Positions 14,315-26,500 of a stretch of DNA of 64,000 nucleotides are shown one piece after another (within the stretch, counting starts at the first letter, position 1; every line of letters starts with the position of its first letter). This DNA comes from Chondrosia reniformis. Its lineage: Eukaryota > Porifera > Demospongiae > Chondrillida > Chondrillidae. The translations under genes were made by a program, and so were the position numbers. The notes beneath the pieces are model-generated. The model saw only the letters and a program-made list of their open reading frames with translations. It ran no database searches and was not told the origin of the DNA. The stretch spans positions 4,402,001 to 4,466,000 of the forward strand of contig OX359197.1 in assembly GCA_947172415.1 (NCBI GenBank). The letters run 5' to 3'.

Positions 14315-14455
14315 TGAAAAATCTAAAACACCATTTTCCTACATGCTACATATGCCTAAGAAGCCTATAGGAAACTAAACCTGGAGAGAGCTTTGGATGA
14401 AGGTACAGGTCCTGGAGACTTTTCTTTCTTCTTCTCCACTGGGTCATGAACAAGA
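14315..14455 (+). repeat. Dispersed family A copy
   Basis: Contains catgaaaaatctaaaacac, ccattttcctacatgctac, ctggagagagctttggatga and ttcttctccactgggtcatg, in the family order; truncated after the ctgggtca block. Confidence 0.7.
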
Positions 14456-15039
14456 TAGTATTATATATAATGTAATCCGAATAAGGTGTTGCATGCATAT
14501 GAAACTGAAGAACAGCAGGTGGTTTATTCTTTCCCCGGTCTCCCAATATGAAGGGGTTATAAATGCAATAACGATACCTTCCAACAACATTAGGTTCATA
14601 ATTAATGGAATGCAAGGATGAAAAATGATATTATTAATACAATGTATTCGGCTACTTTGAATTTGTTTCATTATATATGGATTCATTTGTCTTTTACGTT
14701 TCTTTCTTATTACATACAGCACTTGCAAGCAGGTGAGACAGTTTAATGAGAACAATTAAAGTGCAGAATGTATGTACGTACATACTGTACATAAATGGAA
14801 TATACTATCACTGGTCAGACAGATTAGCTAGTATCACCTGCACACTTCTTTATGCACAATAGACACAGTGTGAGACCCAATATATTGCTATTAATACAAG
14901 AGGGCATACTCTGTTGCACTATTAAGGAAATCTGTTTTTATCTCTTTTGACAGACAAAACACTATTTGAAGGACACAAAACATTGCCCATTAAAATAGTT
15001 CATTATTCCCATGGGCAAATTAATAAAGCTCTATGTGTA

Positions 15040-15165
15040 CATACGTATGGCCCAGTGGAGTAGAAAAAGAAAGAGAAAACACTTGCAATCTTCATCTAAA
15101 GCTCTTACTAAGTTTAGTTCTCTATAGGCCTTTTACTAGGCATAGCATGTAGGAAAATGTGAAAA
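15040..15165 (-). repeat. Dispersed family A, reverse copy
   Basis: Reverse copy with ggcccagtggagtagaaaaa, cttcatctaaagctcttac, tctataggccttttacta and atgtaggaaaatg, complementary to the plus-strand copies. Confidence 0.65.
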
Positions 15166-15651
15166 AGAAATTTCGATGCTTCCAATCACATTACTCATAT
15201 TGCTACCATAAAATTAATCTTTTGCTCTATACACAATGAGTAGGCAACCTATTGGTGCATACATAAGTGTACTAACATACAGTGGTTATCTTGTGGATTC
15301 AGTTGCAGGAACCAGTGAGGAATACATTGCAGAAACATCTCCAGCACAGCCGTCTCCTTGTGTCTCTATATGCATTCAACATATTAATCTACTACAAGTT
15401 GTGGTTCATAGTAAGTGAAGATGGAGGATACAGTAAAGGCAAAGAGCTGAGCAAGTGTTAATTGCATATAGCCTTTGTACAATTAACTCTCATTTCAGGG
15501 ATGTACATACCATATTTATATTTGGTCTGTCTCTATAATTTTCCTGTCATTCAAGATACATACTGTTACATATATATGACGATGCACTTACATATGCATG
15601 AGTATACTAATTTATTGAGACTCAGCAACAATTGTATTTAAAAAACAAATT

Positions 15652-15699
15652 GAACGTTTCGACCTGGAGGTCTTTATCAGCATAATCATTATGAACGCA
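15652..15699 (-). ncRNA. Hammerhead-ribozyme-like motif (type III order), possibly inactive
   Basis: Read on the minus strand, the order is: a short stem III strand (GCG), TT at the cleavage position, a 5-bp stem I hairpin (CATAA, loop TGA, TTATG), the core CTGATAA, a stem II hairpin (AGACC, loop TCCA, GGTC), the GAAA box, and the other stem III strand (CGT). This matches the hammerhead order stem III-UH-stem I-CUGAUGA-stem II-GAAA-stem III. Stem I is perfect and abuts the core exactly as required. The core differs from CUGAUGA at one base: G8, a catalytic residue, reads A, which should cripple cleavage. Hammerheads with very short stem III are known in Penelope-like elements and retrozymes. 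Related but poorer motifs occur at 58350-58400 and 32835-32890. Confidence 0.5.
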
Positions 15700-16054
15700 A
15701 CAAAAACCCCTTATCACTTACATATGCATATACAGGTATAATTGATTTTTTTCCTTCCGAGAATTATTTTATCTAGTCAGAAGGTAATAGTCAGGATAAA
15801 GTGTAATGTAATATACAAATCAACATCCATTACATCACATGCTCTTAGAAATGACCTCATCAAGATGTCTACTTACCATTTCCTACTTCATATTTTCCTT
15901 AGTGACCATTGAACTATTAATGCATACATATGTATCCAATATGTGTAAATTATATTGTTATCTTATCTTATCATTTTTCTGACTCAAGGAGGATCCACAT
16001 CACTAGTGGGTACCTGGTACCACTAATGGATTAGTCAGGATATGTGATACAAAC

Positions 16055-16160
16055 ACTCCACCACCATTTTCCTATACAGCTTTGGATGAGGATACAGTTT
16101 CATATCAATTTTCTTCCCTTTCACATGGGCTGAATAACTGATTCTTGGAAATTCAGTAAC
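16055..16160 (+). repeat. Dispersed family A, degenerate copy
   Basis: Blocks ccattttcctata, agctttggatgaggatacag and ttctt...cacatgggctgaataactg follow the family A order with a deletion between the first two. Confidence 0.5.
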
Positions 16161-16886
16161 CTAAGAGTCTATATCTACTTCTTTACCATACACAACAGAT
16201 GGTCAATTAACTTTCTTTATTAAAACACTTTATTTTCCCATCACTGAATAATCTGGTGTGAATGACATGCAGACAAATATGTATACAAGTCTACCTTTGG
16301 AAGGCCCAAGTACATAAATGGAACATTGCTGTAACCAGAGCATGAGTGGTCAAATTAATGTATAAACCAGCTGCCCTAGGTTTGGTTCCCATCAATAGCA
16401 TCTTTTTCAGATAAATCTTGTTAAACACATGCAAGCACAGTATAGCACAATGAAGTGCATGTTAGTTAAATCATAATTGGATAATGTGAAAACCTCCTTC
16501 TCTAATTAGAGCTGATTCATGGTAATTGGAGAAGGCCAGTTGATATATGTACCCTTGTGATAGTTTGCGACTAATAATGCCTTAATGGTATCAAATGATA
16601 TACAGGAGACTGGCCAATGGCCAGAGGATAATTTTTCAATGAGATGCCTAATTTATATTTAAAACAAAAATTTTGAAGATGCCTAATTTATATTTTGCCT
16701 AATTTTGAAGATGCCTAATTTATATTTAAAACAAAATTTTGAAGACTCTTCCAGGATGCAAATGATAATGGTACAAGCAGAAGTCTCCCCCCTCCCTTCA
16801 CTTTACGAGCAAAGCACGGGACCCAACAGACTCCAGGCACAGAAAAACTGCTTTATTTGACCGCCATCTTTTGATAAATTGTCAAA

Positions 16887-17311
16887 ATGGCCGACAATAA
16901 CAGACTGAAAGTCAGGAGGGATCCATGGGCAAGATATGAAGCCTGGCGGTATACAAAAGATGTGAACAGATCTGGAAATATGAGGAGAATGTTTCCGGGC
17001 TTTGGATGGGGCATTGTAGCATTTTTAGTCTTGGTGGGCATAGAGGAGATGTACTGGAAGCCGAGATACGGTTCAGATGACCCTGGAGGTCATCATTGGT
17101 GAGTTTTCTGTGTGCACACATCTTATACAAACACTTATCATTATTGTACTGCATAATAGATTGTGGTGTTGCTTAACGAGCTAGTCCTTCAACTTGTGGT
17201 TTTATAGTTACTTTCCACTTTCACTGGACTGTACACAGCCCTAATTTAAAGGGGTAAGATTTTCTTTTTTAAATTTTCAGGATCTACCGATTATGGGGCA
17301 AGAATCTGTAG
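16887..17311 (+). CDS. NDUFB3: NADH:ubiquinone oxidoreductase subunit B3 (NDUFB3)
   Basis: The ATG at 16887 opens a protein with the NDUFB3 signature RRDPWARYEAWRY at residues ~10-22, then a single membrane-spanning helix (GWGIVAFLVLVGIEEMYW) and a short His-containing tail (GGHH). NDUFB3 is a small accessory subunit of mitochondrial complex I in the inner membrane. Two ends are possible. Unspliced, the frame stops at 17102 (71 aa, ending HHW). But CATTG|gtgagt at 17098 is a strong donor and ttttcag at 17280 a good acceptor. Joining 16887-17098 to 17281-17311 keeps the frame and adds IYRLWGKNL before a TAG, giving 80 aa. Vertebrate NDUFB3 has a longer N-terminus and ends in HH. A poly(A) signal follows at 17507. 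Confidence 0.85.
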
Positions 17312-17506
17312 TTTATGAGAATAGTGTAACTAAATTTAAGTTCCCATCTAATACATACCATGTCAAGTCACACAAGGTCATCATTACAGTATCAAGTATT
17401 TTGACCTGAGTCACTTTGAAGAACTGAGAGCTTCTGTGAAAGTCTTATCTTTCCTATTATGTTTTGATGTAACTGTTTTAATAGCAACCCTCGGTTGGCA
17501 GAAGTA

Positions 17507-17512
17507 AATAAA
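17507..17512 (+). terminator. Poly(A) signal candidate for NDUFB3
   Basis: AATAAA lies 196 bp past the spliced NDUFB3 stop codon, in the only plus-strand gene of this part of the window. It is the first canonical hexamer after the stop that I noticed. Confidence 0.45.
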
Positions 17513-18419
17513 CTGTGTTCCCATTTTAACTAAAGTTGTGAAAATTTTTGAATGAAGTTTGTATTGTGTTTTATATTTTGTTCATGGCCCTCGCTTCAGG
17601 GAATACGTAGGTCAGCAGGTCTCCGCTCCAACAAGATTCTGTTTTTAATTGTCACCACATTTCTGTTGTTACCTTAATTACAGGTGGTTTGTTATACAGT
17701 TACGTACGTAGTTGTCGTCTGTAGGTTTTTAATTTAATTTTCCATTGTTTTAGTCTAAGAGGATTGATATTTTTTATGTTGTACATCAAAACGTTTAAGT
17801 CCATCCCTCTCACTTGTGTTCACTCATGCCACAACAGAGCTAGTAGAAGCAGTTTTGCTTTGATTCTTGTTGTTCCATAAATATGGAGCAACTACACAGT
17901 AAGTGAGACTGGTTCAAATTTGGACACAGCCTTGAGTAATTGTCATTTCGTGAATGTACGTATTTAGTTTAAACAACCTGTTCTCATTGATCTCAACTAC
18001 CAGACCAACATCCAGTGATTTCAAATTCTAGTCTCCATTGCTACTGATTAACTTTGAAGAGCTTACTTGGTGATGCTCAATGCATCCTTTCTTCCATGTT
18101 CTTGCTCTTTCGCCCACTGAGTGTGCATGTATGATAAATTTGAAATCATTCTCCTCCGAGCAGTATTGCCCAGCCTATGGTGGTATAAGGTACTGCAGAA
18201 TATGCACTGACTTTAGTAATTTCTATCTTAAGGGTATACAATGAGTAAAGTAATTGTATGCTTAGAGAGATTTGACTTTATTTCTGAAATCTTTCTACTT
18301 TGAAGTCAAAATCAGTTACCAATAGAAACTAGCAAAACTTAACCAACTTCTGCAAAGCCACGACCTACACACTTATCTTATAAATCTAAGCTATCTTTTG
18401 GATTGTTCATATTTCAACC

Positions 18420-18590
18420 CTTTGAGCATCTACAGATTCTTTAGACACTTTGAGTGTCTAAAAATGTCATTAAAAAGAAACTTGGGGTCAAAAGTCTGAC
18501 GAAAGATTTACTAAACTGAAAAACTATCTAAAAGATAAATTTGACACAGTTAGAAGAAATCCTCATTCTAATAAGTCTAAGCTGCCAGTG
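18420..18590 (+). repeat. Dispersed family B copy
   Basis: Shares ordered blocks with 4640-4790: ctttagacactttgagtgtc, ggggtcaaaagt, cgaaagatttactaaactga and tttgacacagttagaagaaa. The hammerhead-like start is lost or rearranged. Confidence 0.5.
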
Positions 18591-18907
18591 CCCTTAGTCC
18601 ACAGTTACAAGACTGTGACTTCAACTAAGAAGAGGCTTCTCTAAGGTAATCACATTTATGCTAATTTTGTCAAGAATTCTATATGCTAAAGAATGACTGC
18701 CTTCTGTCAATCTACATTATGTCACTATTTTTCTTTTTTTCATTTTTTGAAACTACTAGGAAAACTGTAAAGTAGCTTCCTTTTTAATGTTAGGTATCCT
18801 TCTACCTGTGGATTACACTGCACTTATAGCAATATAGTACCAAAGAAAATGGTGTTTACATAGAGGTAGGATGACGGATGACAAACAAATCCACAAACGT
18901 TTTTCTC

Positions 18908-19078
18908 ATCATTTGACTCTGGAATTTACTCCACCATCCACTCATGAGGAAATAAGTAAAGGGTGGAACCGAAGTTCTAGGACTCTGGTTCCCATCAAGT
19001 GAACTTTGGTTCCACCCTTTACTTATTGCACTCCTCAGGAGACATGAGTGGGTGGGATAAAATTCAAAGTCAAATGAT
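18908..19078. mobile_element. Fold-back MITE, 171 bp
   Basis: Near-palindromic element. The left arm starts ATCATTTGACT and runs through ccactcatgagga and agtaaagggtggaacc; the right arm is its complement, from ggttccaccctttacttat through agacatgagtgggtgg to AGTCAAATGAT. The unpaired centre is about 35 bp. No coding capacity. A right half-copy lies at 51592-51700, which supports mobility. Superfamily not assigned; no clear target-site duplication was seen. Confidence 0.7.
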
Positions 19079-20891
19079 AAGACATCATAGCTTTAAGATG
19101 GTCTCAGATCTTAAAGTCCCCCATTTTTTCCATAAACTTTGTGTTTTTGCATTCACTAGACTACGTATACTTTGCTTTGTACAGTAAAGCTTTACTTACA
19201 TAAGCAGTGCGAATTTCCTGTTACTTGAGTCATACTAAATACTACATATGTACGTAGCTAAATAAAGGCAGATCACCAAATATTGTACCATGCACTACCA
19301 CACAATACACGATTAGATGATTCGGATTTTTCTAACTGCACCAAGCCTAATTTAAGTGTTAGCAGTTCACTTGCCTATTTAGTACATGATTTCATACAGG
19401 TTACCCTCAGTGCAAGCTAGCCCGTATTTCAGTGTCTTTACTGCACACCTATTCCACTCTTATACTTCTTTTTTCTCTTTTTCCTTTTTATGAATTCGTA
19501 TACAGTACATAATATGTATGTTGACGGTATGTTGATATTATATTTTCCTATATACCAAATGGATGTACCTATAATTGCATTGGGATGTGCTCAAATTACA
19601 TCTGTAAAGAGAAAGAAGGAAAGAGTACATAGCTTATCAAGGCCAAGACCTCTTGTTTAGGTCACTCTGCTTTGCCACTGAGCTGTTATAACCTGTACAT
19701 GTACGTGTATATAGTAATGCTTTTCTTTGTTGCACCACTATTAAATTTGTTAGTCTATTATCTGAAGAAAGCTTGATTTGTTTTTGTGATTCAGGGGCCA
19801 CCATTTTGTGGTGTTTCTTTATTGCAGTTCTAAACACTAATTGTACGTATGTACCTGTTAACTATTCTTATATAAACAATGCTATAAATGCTACATCCCT
19901 GAGATGTGCCAATTTTCTGTATAGGGTTGTTTACTATATTTGCAAAGAAACATCCGATTTTTTTAGCTGTTATCCTAAGTGACACTACTATATAGCTATA
20001 GTTAGGAAATGACTGATACGCATTCCTTTACGGAATTGATTCTCATTTTGTGTTGAATATTTATAATGCATAAGTTGAATCTTTTTCCTACGATTGAAAG
20101 AGGTTTAGGTAAAACTGCTCTACACAAGATGTATGAAAAGGGAAATTGGATTTGTAAGTTGTTACTGTATGTCATGTGCCATGTTTTAGAAAATGCACCT
20201 TTTCAATATACAGTAATATGTACGTAATACTTTTGAACCTAGTTCCTTGTGTTTCACAGAGAGCACTTGCCTTGTTATGAGACTTTCGTATATAGTCTGT
20301 CTTATTCACTATATAAGAAATGTGCGTTGTTAACTAAAATAACAGTACTCAGTTCATGCTAGACATTAACTGTTTAATTCCTAACCAATTAAATACATTG
20401 CTGTATTGGTGTCAGCTATACTTTTAGGAATTGTGTAAAACAGCTTTCAGAAGGTCTAGAATCTAATCTTATTTAGGTCCTATTACCCACAGGGGTACTT
20501 TTCAAGGGTCCCAATATACCCCAGCCACCAGGTGTGGTGTGATACACTGCTCCCCTTATCAACGTTTGCCTCAGTTGATGAAACTCTCTGATTAGAATCC
20601 TGATTCTTACACCTTTAGGTGCATTTGTGATTATTATAATTTGTTGTTAGGTAGTGTCTGAAAGTGAATAGATGACATGTTTAGTCTTTTTCTTTCTGGC
20701 TGAAACTCAAACTAGCTAGGATGCAGGGCAAACAGAAATCACAAATGTCAGTTACGTATATGTACGTACGTATATATTCACAATACAGCACAATATACGT
20801 AGACTCAACTCTGCTGCTTTGATAGAAAGATCAAACTTTGTTTGAGAGAAGAGCATTTGAAATATAGGCTCCATATTCTATGCACATATAC

Positions 20892-21222
20892 ATACCTATC
20901 CTATCCGTACCTATCCTATCCGTACCTATCTCATCCGTACCTATCTCATCCGTACCTATCCTATCCGTACCTATCCTATCTGTACCTATCCCATCCGTAC
21001 CTATCCCATCCGTACCTATCCCATCCATACCTATCCCATCCGTACCTATCCCATCCGTACCTATCCCATATATACCTATCCCATATATACCTATCCCATC
21101 CGTACCTATCCCATCCGTACCTATCCCATATATACCTATCCCATCCATACCTATCCCATCCGTACCTATCCCATCCGTACCTATCCCATATATACCTATC
21201 CCATATATACCTATCCCAGCAG
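20892..21222. repeat. Minisatellite, 15-bp unit, about 22 copies
   Basis: Unit cctatcccatccgta with variants (cctatcctatccgta, cctatcccatatata). Because 15 is a multiple of three, several frames stay open (for example PIPSV repeats on plus and GIGTD repeats on minus). These frames have no coding context, so I do not call them genes. Confidence 0.9.
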
Positions 21223-22254
21223 GTGGGCTACTGTATAGACTAGCTACACAAGAATTATACCTGATGCTATTTTTCATACCAAGTGAAGTATAACATATGT
21301 ACTCAGTCATGGTCTATTGGAGACAAGACCAAAGTCTTGTTTGTATTGACTATTTCATTTTTAACATATGTTTTACGTATATATGGCCAGTTACTTGTTG
21401 GGTGTATGTGTACAACACCATTTTGACAGTGATCCCATATTGATGGGTTGAGACTATATAATGATACACATGTTCTTGTAAAATGGCTAGCAAGTTGCGA
21501 TGAAGACCACTTACATCTATTACATGTAACCCTTTGGGAAACAGATTGAAGGGTTGAATATAATACAGAATCAATGACTCATATAGCACACAATTGCCTT
21601 TCTATGTATCTTTGTAATTGGTAGACAGTTTCGGAATTATTTACGTAATTTTATAAATAGAATATACACATGTTTATGCATATTTATATACTGAATCTAT
21701 TTCATGAGGATATTGTGAAACCTGAATTGAAAATTTCTTTTTATGATTGAATCAGACATTACATGATGTACAGTTGCTGTGTCATATTATGACAACTGCT
21801 GCACATTCATTATTAAAACTTTTGTTTCTCTTTGTATATACATATTTATACTTTAATTTCATTAATTTGTCCACATTTTGGTTTGTTGTTCAATCCTAAT
21901 ATGAAGGAGTGGAATAGTCCCTTTATTCTCAAGTTGATATATCACTACTTGTGAGCTCTGCTTCTCCCTCTAGACTTTACTAATATTGTAATAATTGTTG
22001 TTAAATAAAGCCTTACATTGACAGATGAACTGAATCAAGAGTTCATCCATGAAGTGGTTTATGATATTTTCAGAATCCTTTGAAGTGGGTTATACTCTAA
22101 GGCTGAGTTATACAGGTCAAGCATTACATGGAAACCTAGTTGTTATGACAGACTAAAACCCACCAACTGTCTCTGTGTAATCAATGAAGTCTATTGCTCC
22201 AATGTACATATTAACTGAAGTTGGTCCATAAGTGTCCAATGGCCATAAAAAAGG

Positions 22255-22400
22255 AAACACCTACGAACCAACTTCAGTCACTGAAGAAGACCCTCAGGGT
22301 AGAAACACTCGAAAAGATTAGTACCAACTGCGTCTCTAGACGCTCAAAAAGTCAAAAAATGAACATATTCAAGGTTAAGAAATCCTTATTCTCTTATACA
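22255..22400 (+). repeat. Dispersed family B copy with hammerhead-like core
   Basis: Starts ctgaagaagaccctcagggt followed by agaaacactc, then gaaaagattagtaccaactg, tctagacgctcaaaaagtc. Stem II (ACCC, loop TCA, GGGT) and the GAAAC box are intact while the core reads CTGAAGA. A 12-bp inverted repeat (aactgaagttgg / ccaacttcagt) lies just upstream. Confidence 0.5.
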
Positions 22401-22684
22401 CATGTTTGTTATAAAATAGACTGCATGGGTTGGTTTTCAGTTCAACTACTCATGTACTTTTGAGGTGTTGGGTGACAAACCAATTAGTCACAGACTGCTA
22501 CTTTGAAAACTTTTTAAAACAAACTGTCTAACTATCTGTGAATGTCTGTCCTAAGTATGCACTAACTTCTTGTCTGGTGTGTGCCCCTTACCTTTGGAAG
22601 TGGTCTGTTTAATTACCTGGGAGCACCTCCTGAACCTCATCAACACCAGTGTATTGCCTCTCTATCAGCAATGTCCTGTATCTC

Positions 22685-22912
22685 TTATTAGGCTGTATTC
22701 TCACCAATGTCGTGTAGGCTGTATTCTCACCAATGTCGTGTAGGCTGTATTCTCACACCAATGTTGTGTATCTCTTATTAGGCTGTATTCTCACCAATGT
22801 CGTGTAGGCTGTATTCTCACACCAATGTTGTGTATCTCTTATTAGGCTGTATTCTCACTAGTGTATGTTGTGTATCTCTTATTAGGCTGTATTCTCACTA
22901 GTGTATTGCCCT
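22685..22912. repeat. Tandem array, ~25-40 bp mixed units
   Basis: About six copies of ggctgtattctcaccaatgt or ggctgtattctcactagtgt, each followed by cgtgta or by ttgtgtatctcttatta. The alternation of short and long units suggests a higher-order repeat. Confidence 0.85.
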
Positions 22913-23869
22913 GTTTATCAGTCTGGAACAGAGCTAGTTAACACTGATATCCTCATGATTGCAATAGCTGGTTCATGTCCTGCTGACACTGTGTTACATG
23001 TTCTTAGAAGTAAAGGCTCTTGTTTCTCACGTGGGTGAAGGAGTAAAGACTGATGCTAGCTTTTGTGTGGGTGTACTTAAACAGAATCCTGTAGGACACA
23101 TAATCTTTAGGAGATAAGAAATAGAATATAGTATTTGATTGTGTACATTTCTACTTGTGTGGTGTCTTTGACTTGCTGTTATAATTCTTTGTGATGTAGA
23201 AATTGTAGTATGCATTTTTAACAAGTACAGATTGTCAGCAACAATTGCGTACCCATTTCTAATATATTATTTTCCCATTTCTATTCCTTGTAATGACTTT
23301 GAGCAGTTTGTTTTGCCACGATGCTCACAAAGAGTGTCCATTCTAGCACTTATTCCTTTAGTACCCTAAAAAGGAAAACTGAGCTGTTCTTGTGGGAAGA
23401 GGCCATGGGTATCTTGTTGCATAAAGTTGAATGAAAAACATGACATGGTAATGGATAAGTAGCACGTTTGATAGTTTTGTGATGTAAACCTATTGCTGTA
23501 TTCCCTATTCTGCAGCAATCAGCCATCATACATACATATGATAATCTAGGATGTTATTACTTAAAAGTGTGTATTTATGAGTTGGACTTTACAAAGCTAA
23601 CATTCAGGGGCAGTAGGACTCTTGCATGAGAATATGGTTGCATTGTATTCTGCTAATGGATGTTGTGACTAAATTTGCATGTGAATAATCTGTCTGGAGT
23701 CATATATTGGTTTTGTGTAGTTTTGGACAGTAGGCTGTATCTCATTGAGAGTCTGTATAGCTAATTTGCATGTCCTTGTATTCTCACTATAGGAGTGAAC
23801 AGTAAACAGAATGTTATGTACGTACATATGACACAACTTTCAAGGAGGAAAACTATGTAATGTCTGTCC

Positions 23870-23915
23870 AAGAAAAAATCACCATTTTCCTACATGCTAC
23901 TCTGTAAAAAGCCTA
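23870..23915 (+). repeat. Dispersed family A head fragment
   Basis: Blocks caccattttcctacatgcta and ctgtaaaaagcctataggga only. Confidence 0.5.
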
Positions 23916-24345
23916 TAGGGACCTACGTACGTATGTGTAGCTTGGTTGGTATTCTCAGTTGTATTAATGTAGACTGGGGGACTACGAACATGAATAAAGT
24001 TTTTATTGAAATGACATAATAGTGTTGTCTCAACATGTTGACTGTATATGGCAGTAGCCAGAGTACAGTTAAGTGCTGCTTTATATTCCATTTCAAATTA
24101 GTTTATTCCATCCTGTGGTCTGAGGTTTCTGAATATGTTTTCTCTCAGAGGATGTATTAGCGATGACTTCAGCCAATTAATCAAACCATGGAATTTTATA
24201 ATTCCATCACAAAGGGAAGTAACTTGGAAATGTGATAGTGTGATGTGACCAGTGGTGGCTACACTTATATCCTTCCCTGTGTGGTTTTCTGACCTCATTA
24301 TGTATACACTGTGCTCCTACATATGTAGGGAATGGTATTCAAGCC

Positions 24346-24535
24346 CATAAGTGGGAGTGTCAGCTCTACACCTTTATCCATAAGTGGGAGTCCTTACATA
24401 CACCTTTACCCATAAGTGGGTGTGTCAGCTCTACACCTTTACCCATAAGTGGGAGTGTCAGCTCTACACCTTTACCCATAAGTGGGAGTGTCAGCCCTAT
24501 ATAAACCTTTGTAGGCTGCCATAAGTGGGAGTTAG
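24346..24535. repeat. Tandem array, ~33-bp unit
   Basis: Five to six copies of cataagtgggagtgtcagct followed by ctacacctttaccc, decaying at both ends. Confidence 0.85.
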
Positions 24536-26374
24536 GTGCTTATGCTAATAGTCAGCAGTATAGACTGCACATTTGACAGATCCATATTTTTTATCTGGAT
24601 GGTGGCTTTGATGATGCATGTATCTGCTTTAAACATTTGTACATGTAAATACAAAGGGTATTTATGTATTTAATATAACATTTGCTTGTACAAATATATA
24701 CATAATTGTATGCTTAATGCTCCATTTGTACATGTACATACATACATGTGTATCACTGTAGCATGTGGAAAGGTACACATTATCACACAAGCTGGCTTTA
24801 ACAGTGTAGCAAATTCCATGCATACCATGACATTAAATGTGAATTTGTACATTTTATTTGAATACCTATTCTCTTACTCTTTGGAGTGTGTAAGGTCTGC
24901 AGCTCTGTGATACAATGCTGTCCTACAGACAGTGTTCTGATCTCCACTGCTACGTCCGTTCGCTGGTCAGGAATTGCCAAATATGGTTTATTTTAATTGC
25001 CAAATGAAAAATGAAACTGGTCCTACTGTGACTGGTTTTCTAACACTTTGTGGTTTCAATTAACCCTTTGTACTGCAGCCATCCTAAGAATGACCTTTAG
25101 ACCTCACTGTAGAATATATTGGTCTGACCAAACAGGAGAAGTTGATTTATAAGATTAAGAGCAAGTCCTACTGACCTCAACCTGTAAAATATTTATGAGT
25201 ATGGTAAATATAGATAGTACACATTACTCACCTATTTACATCTATTTATCATATGTAAACCTAGACATTTATTCAAGTTTGCAATCTGGCAGACTTTGAA
25301 ATTCCTTACTAGATAGCGTAACCATACAATGTTAACAAATTTATTGGAACAGTCACTATAGGTTTATCTTGCAAGTAATTCTCTCAATATGTAATCTTTA
25401 TCAGATATTTCTAAACATAAAAGAGATATTGAGTGTATTGAATGTGGCTACATGATGTATGTACCTTGGCATCTACACCCATGCCGTACCGTGGTTCTAT
25501 ATGTAGCTCATGTGTTAGTTAGCATTCATCTTAAATTTTGAAGAAAACCCATTCAAATTTCAATACCATTTCATTGTTACTAGATTTATGAGTCATATTT
25601 ATTCTATTTTCAAATTGACAAACTAAGATTATGTCATAGGAATGGGAAGTTGAGAAGTGGATAAACTCAGCAAAGCTCTGAGAATGCTGCATTGATTTTA
25701 AGACTCTTTGCCTGGCATTCAAAGTTTTATGTACATATATACACACATTTGTCTAATGATTATTTATTTATTCAGTAAATAAATACATACGTATGTTTGT
25801 TCCTTACATAGTTTCAGTAAGTGATGTATTTAATATGAACGGTGATACTAATGATAATGTATTAAAGGATGATAATTTTGTGTATGATACAAACCCTTGT
25901 AATGTCTACACAAAAGGTGGGTTGTACATACATTCTAAATATGGTGATTCTTAAAATAGTAACATTTAGGGTTCTAATACTTGATATTTGACTTTTTTTG
26001 TTTGCTACAGATAACGCCCACTGACAAGCATACTACAAGTGAAACTATGGTCATATATATCCATACTTTAGTGTTATCTGTATTCTGTTAACGTTGTCAT
26101 TTTGTTGTTACTAAATAGAGCATATATCTATCACATGAGTGGTGTGACTAGAACTGGCACCAGTGATATCATTATCCTATGGTTATGCAAGCCATTGAGC
26201 GTGAGAAGTATACATGCAATGTACCCATAAATGACCTAGTCCTTGTGTATACTACAATACAATTTACATACCTCTGCTTATAGACCAGATTGAAATCCAA
26301 GTGCAGTGCAACTTAGAATATGTATACATACCACACATCAGTTATTACATTACCATATCTTTGGGATGGTACAT

Positions 26375-26500
26375 CCTTCCATGGCCAGTCACTGGTTGAC
26401 CAAGAAGTGAAACCAAACTGCATTTATCAACGTTCAAAAAGTCGAAGGATGTACCATTGCATCAAGATAAGTTTGACACAACTAGAAGGAATCCTTATTC
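26375..26500 (+). repeat. Dispersed family B copy, diverged
   Basis: Keeps cagtcactg, acgttcaaaaagtcgaagga, aagataagtttgacaca and actagaaggaatccttattc in family order, but the stem II region is gone. Confidence 0.45.

Larger units (their letters stand above)
10603..16886. other. Gene-poor interval with dispersed repeats
   Basis: Between the Calx-beta gene start and NDUFB3 I see no ORF with recognisable domains and no convincing exon series. The interval holds copies of dispersed family A (about 11402-11605, 12945-13060, 14315-14455, 15040-15165, 16055-16160), a hammerhead-like motif near 15.65 kb, a SINE-tail-like stretch near 13870-13910 and many GTACGTAC palindromes. The Calx-beta promoter should lie just right of 10602; no core element stood out. 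Confidence 0.6.

Noticed and set aside
20831-21310. Open frames of 130-160 codons on both strands (GIGTDG and PIPSV repeats)
   Set aside because: Produced by the stop-free 15-bp tandem array; no conserved flanks, splice context or domain.
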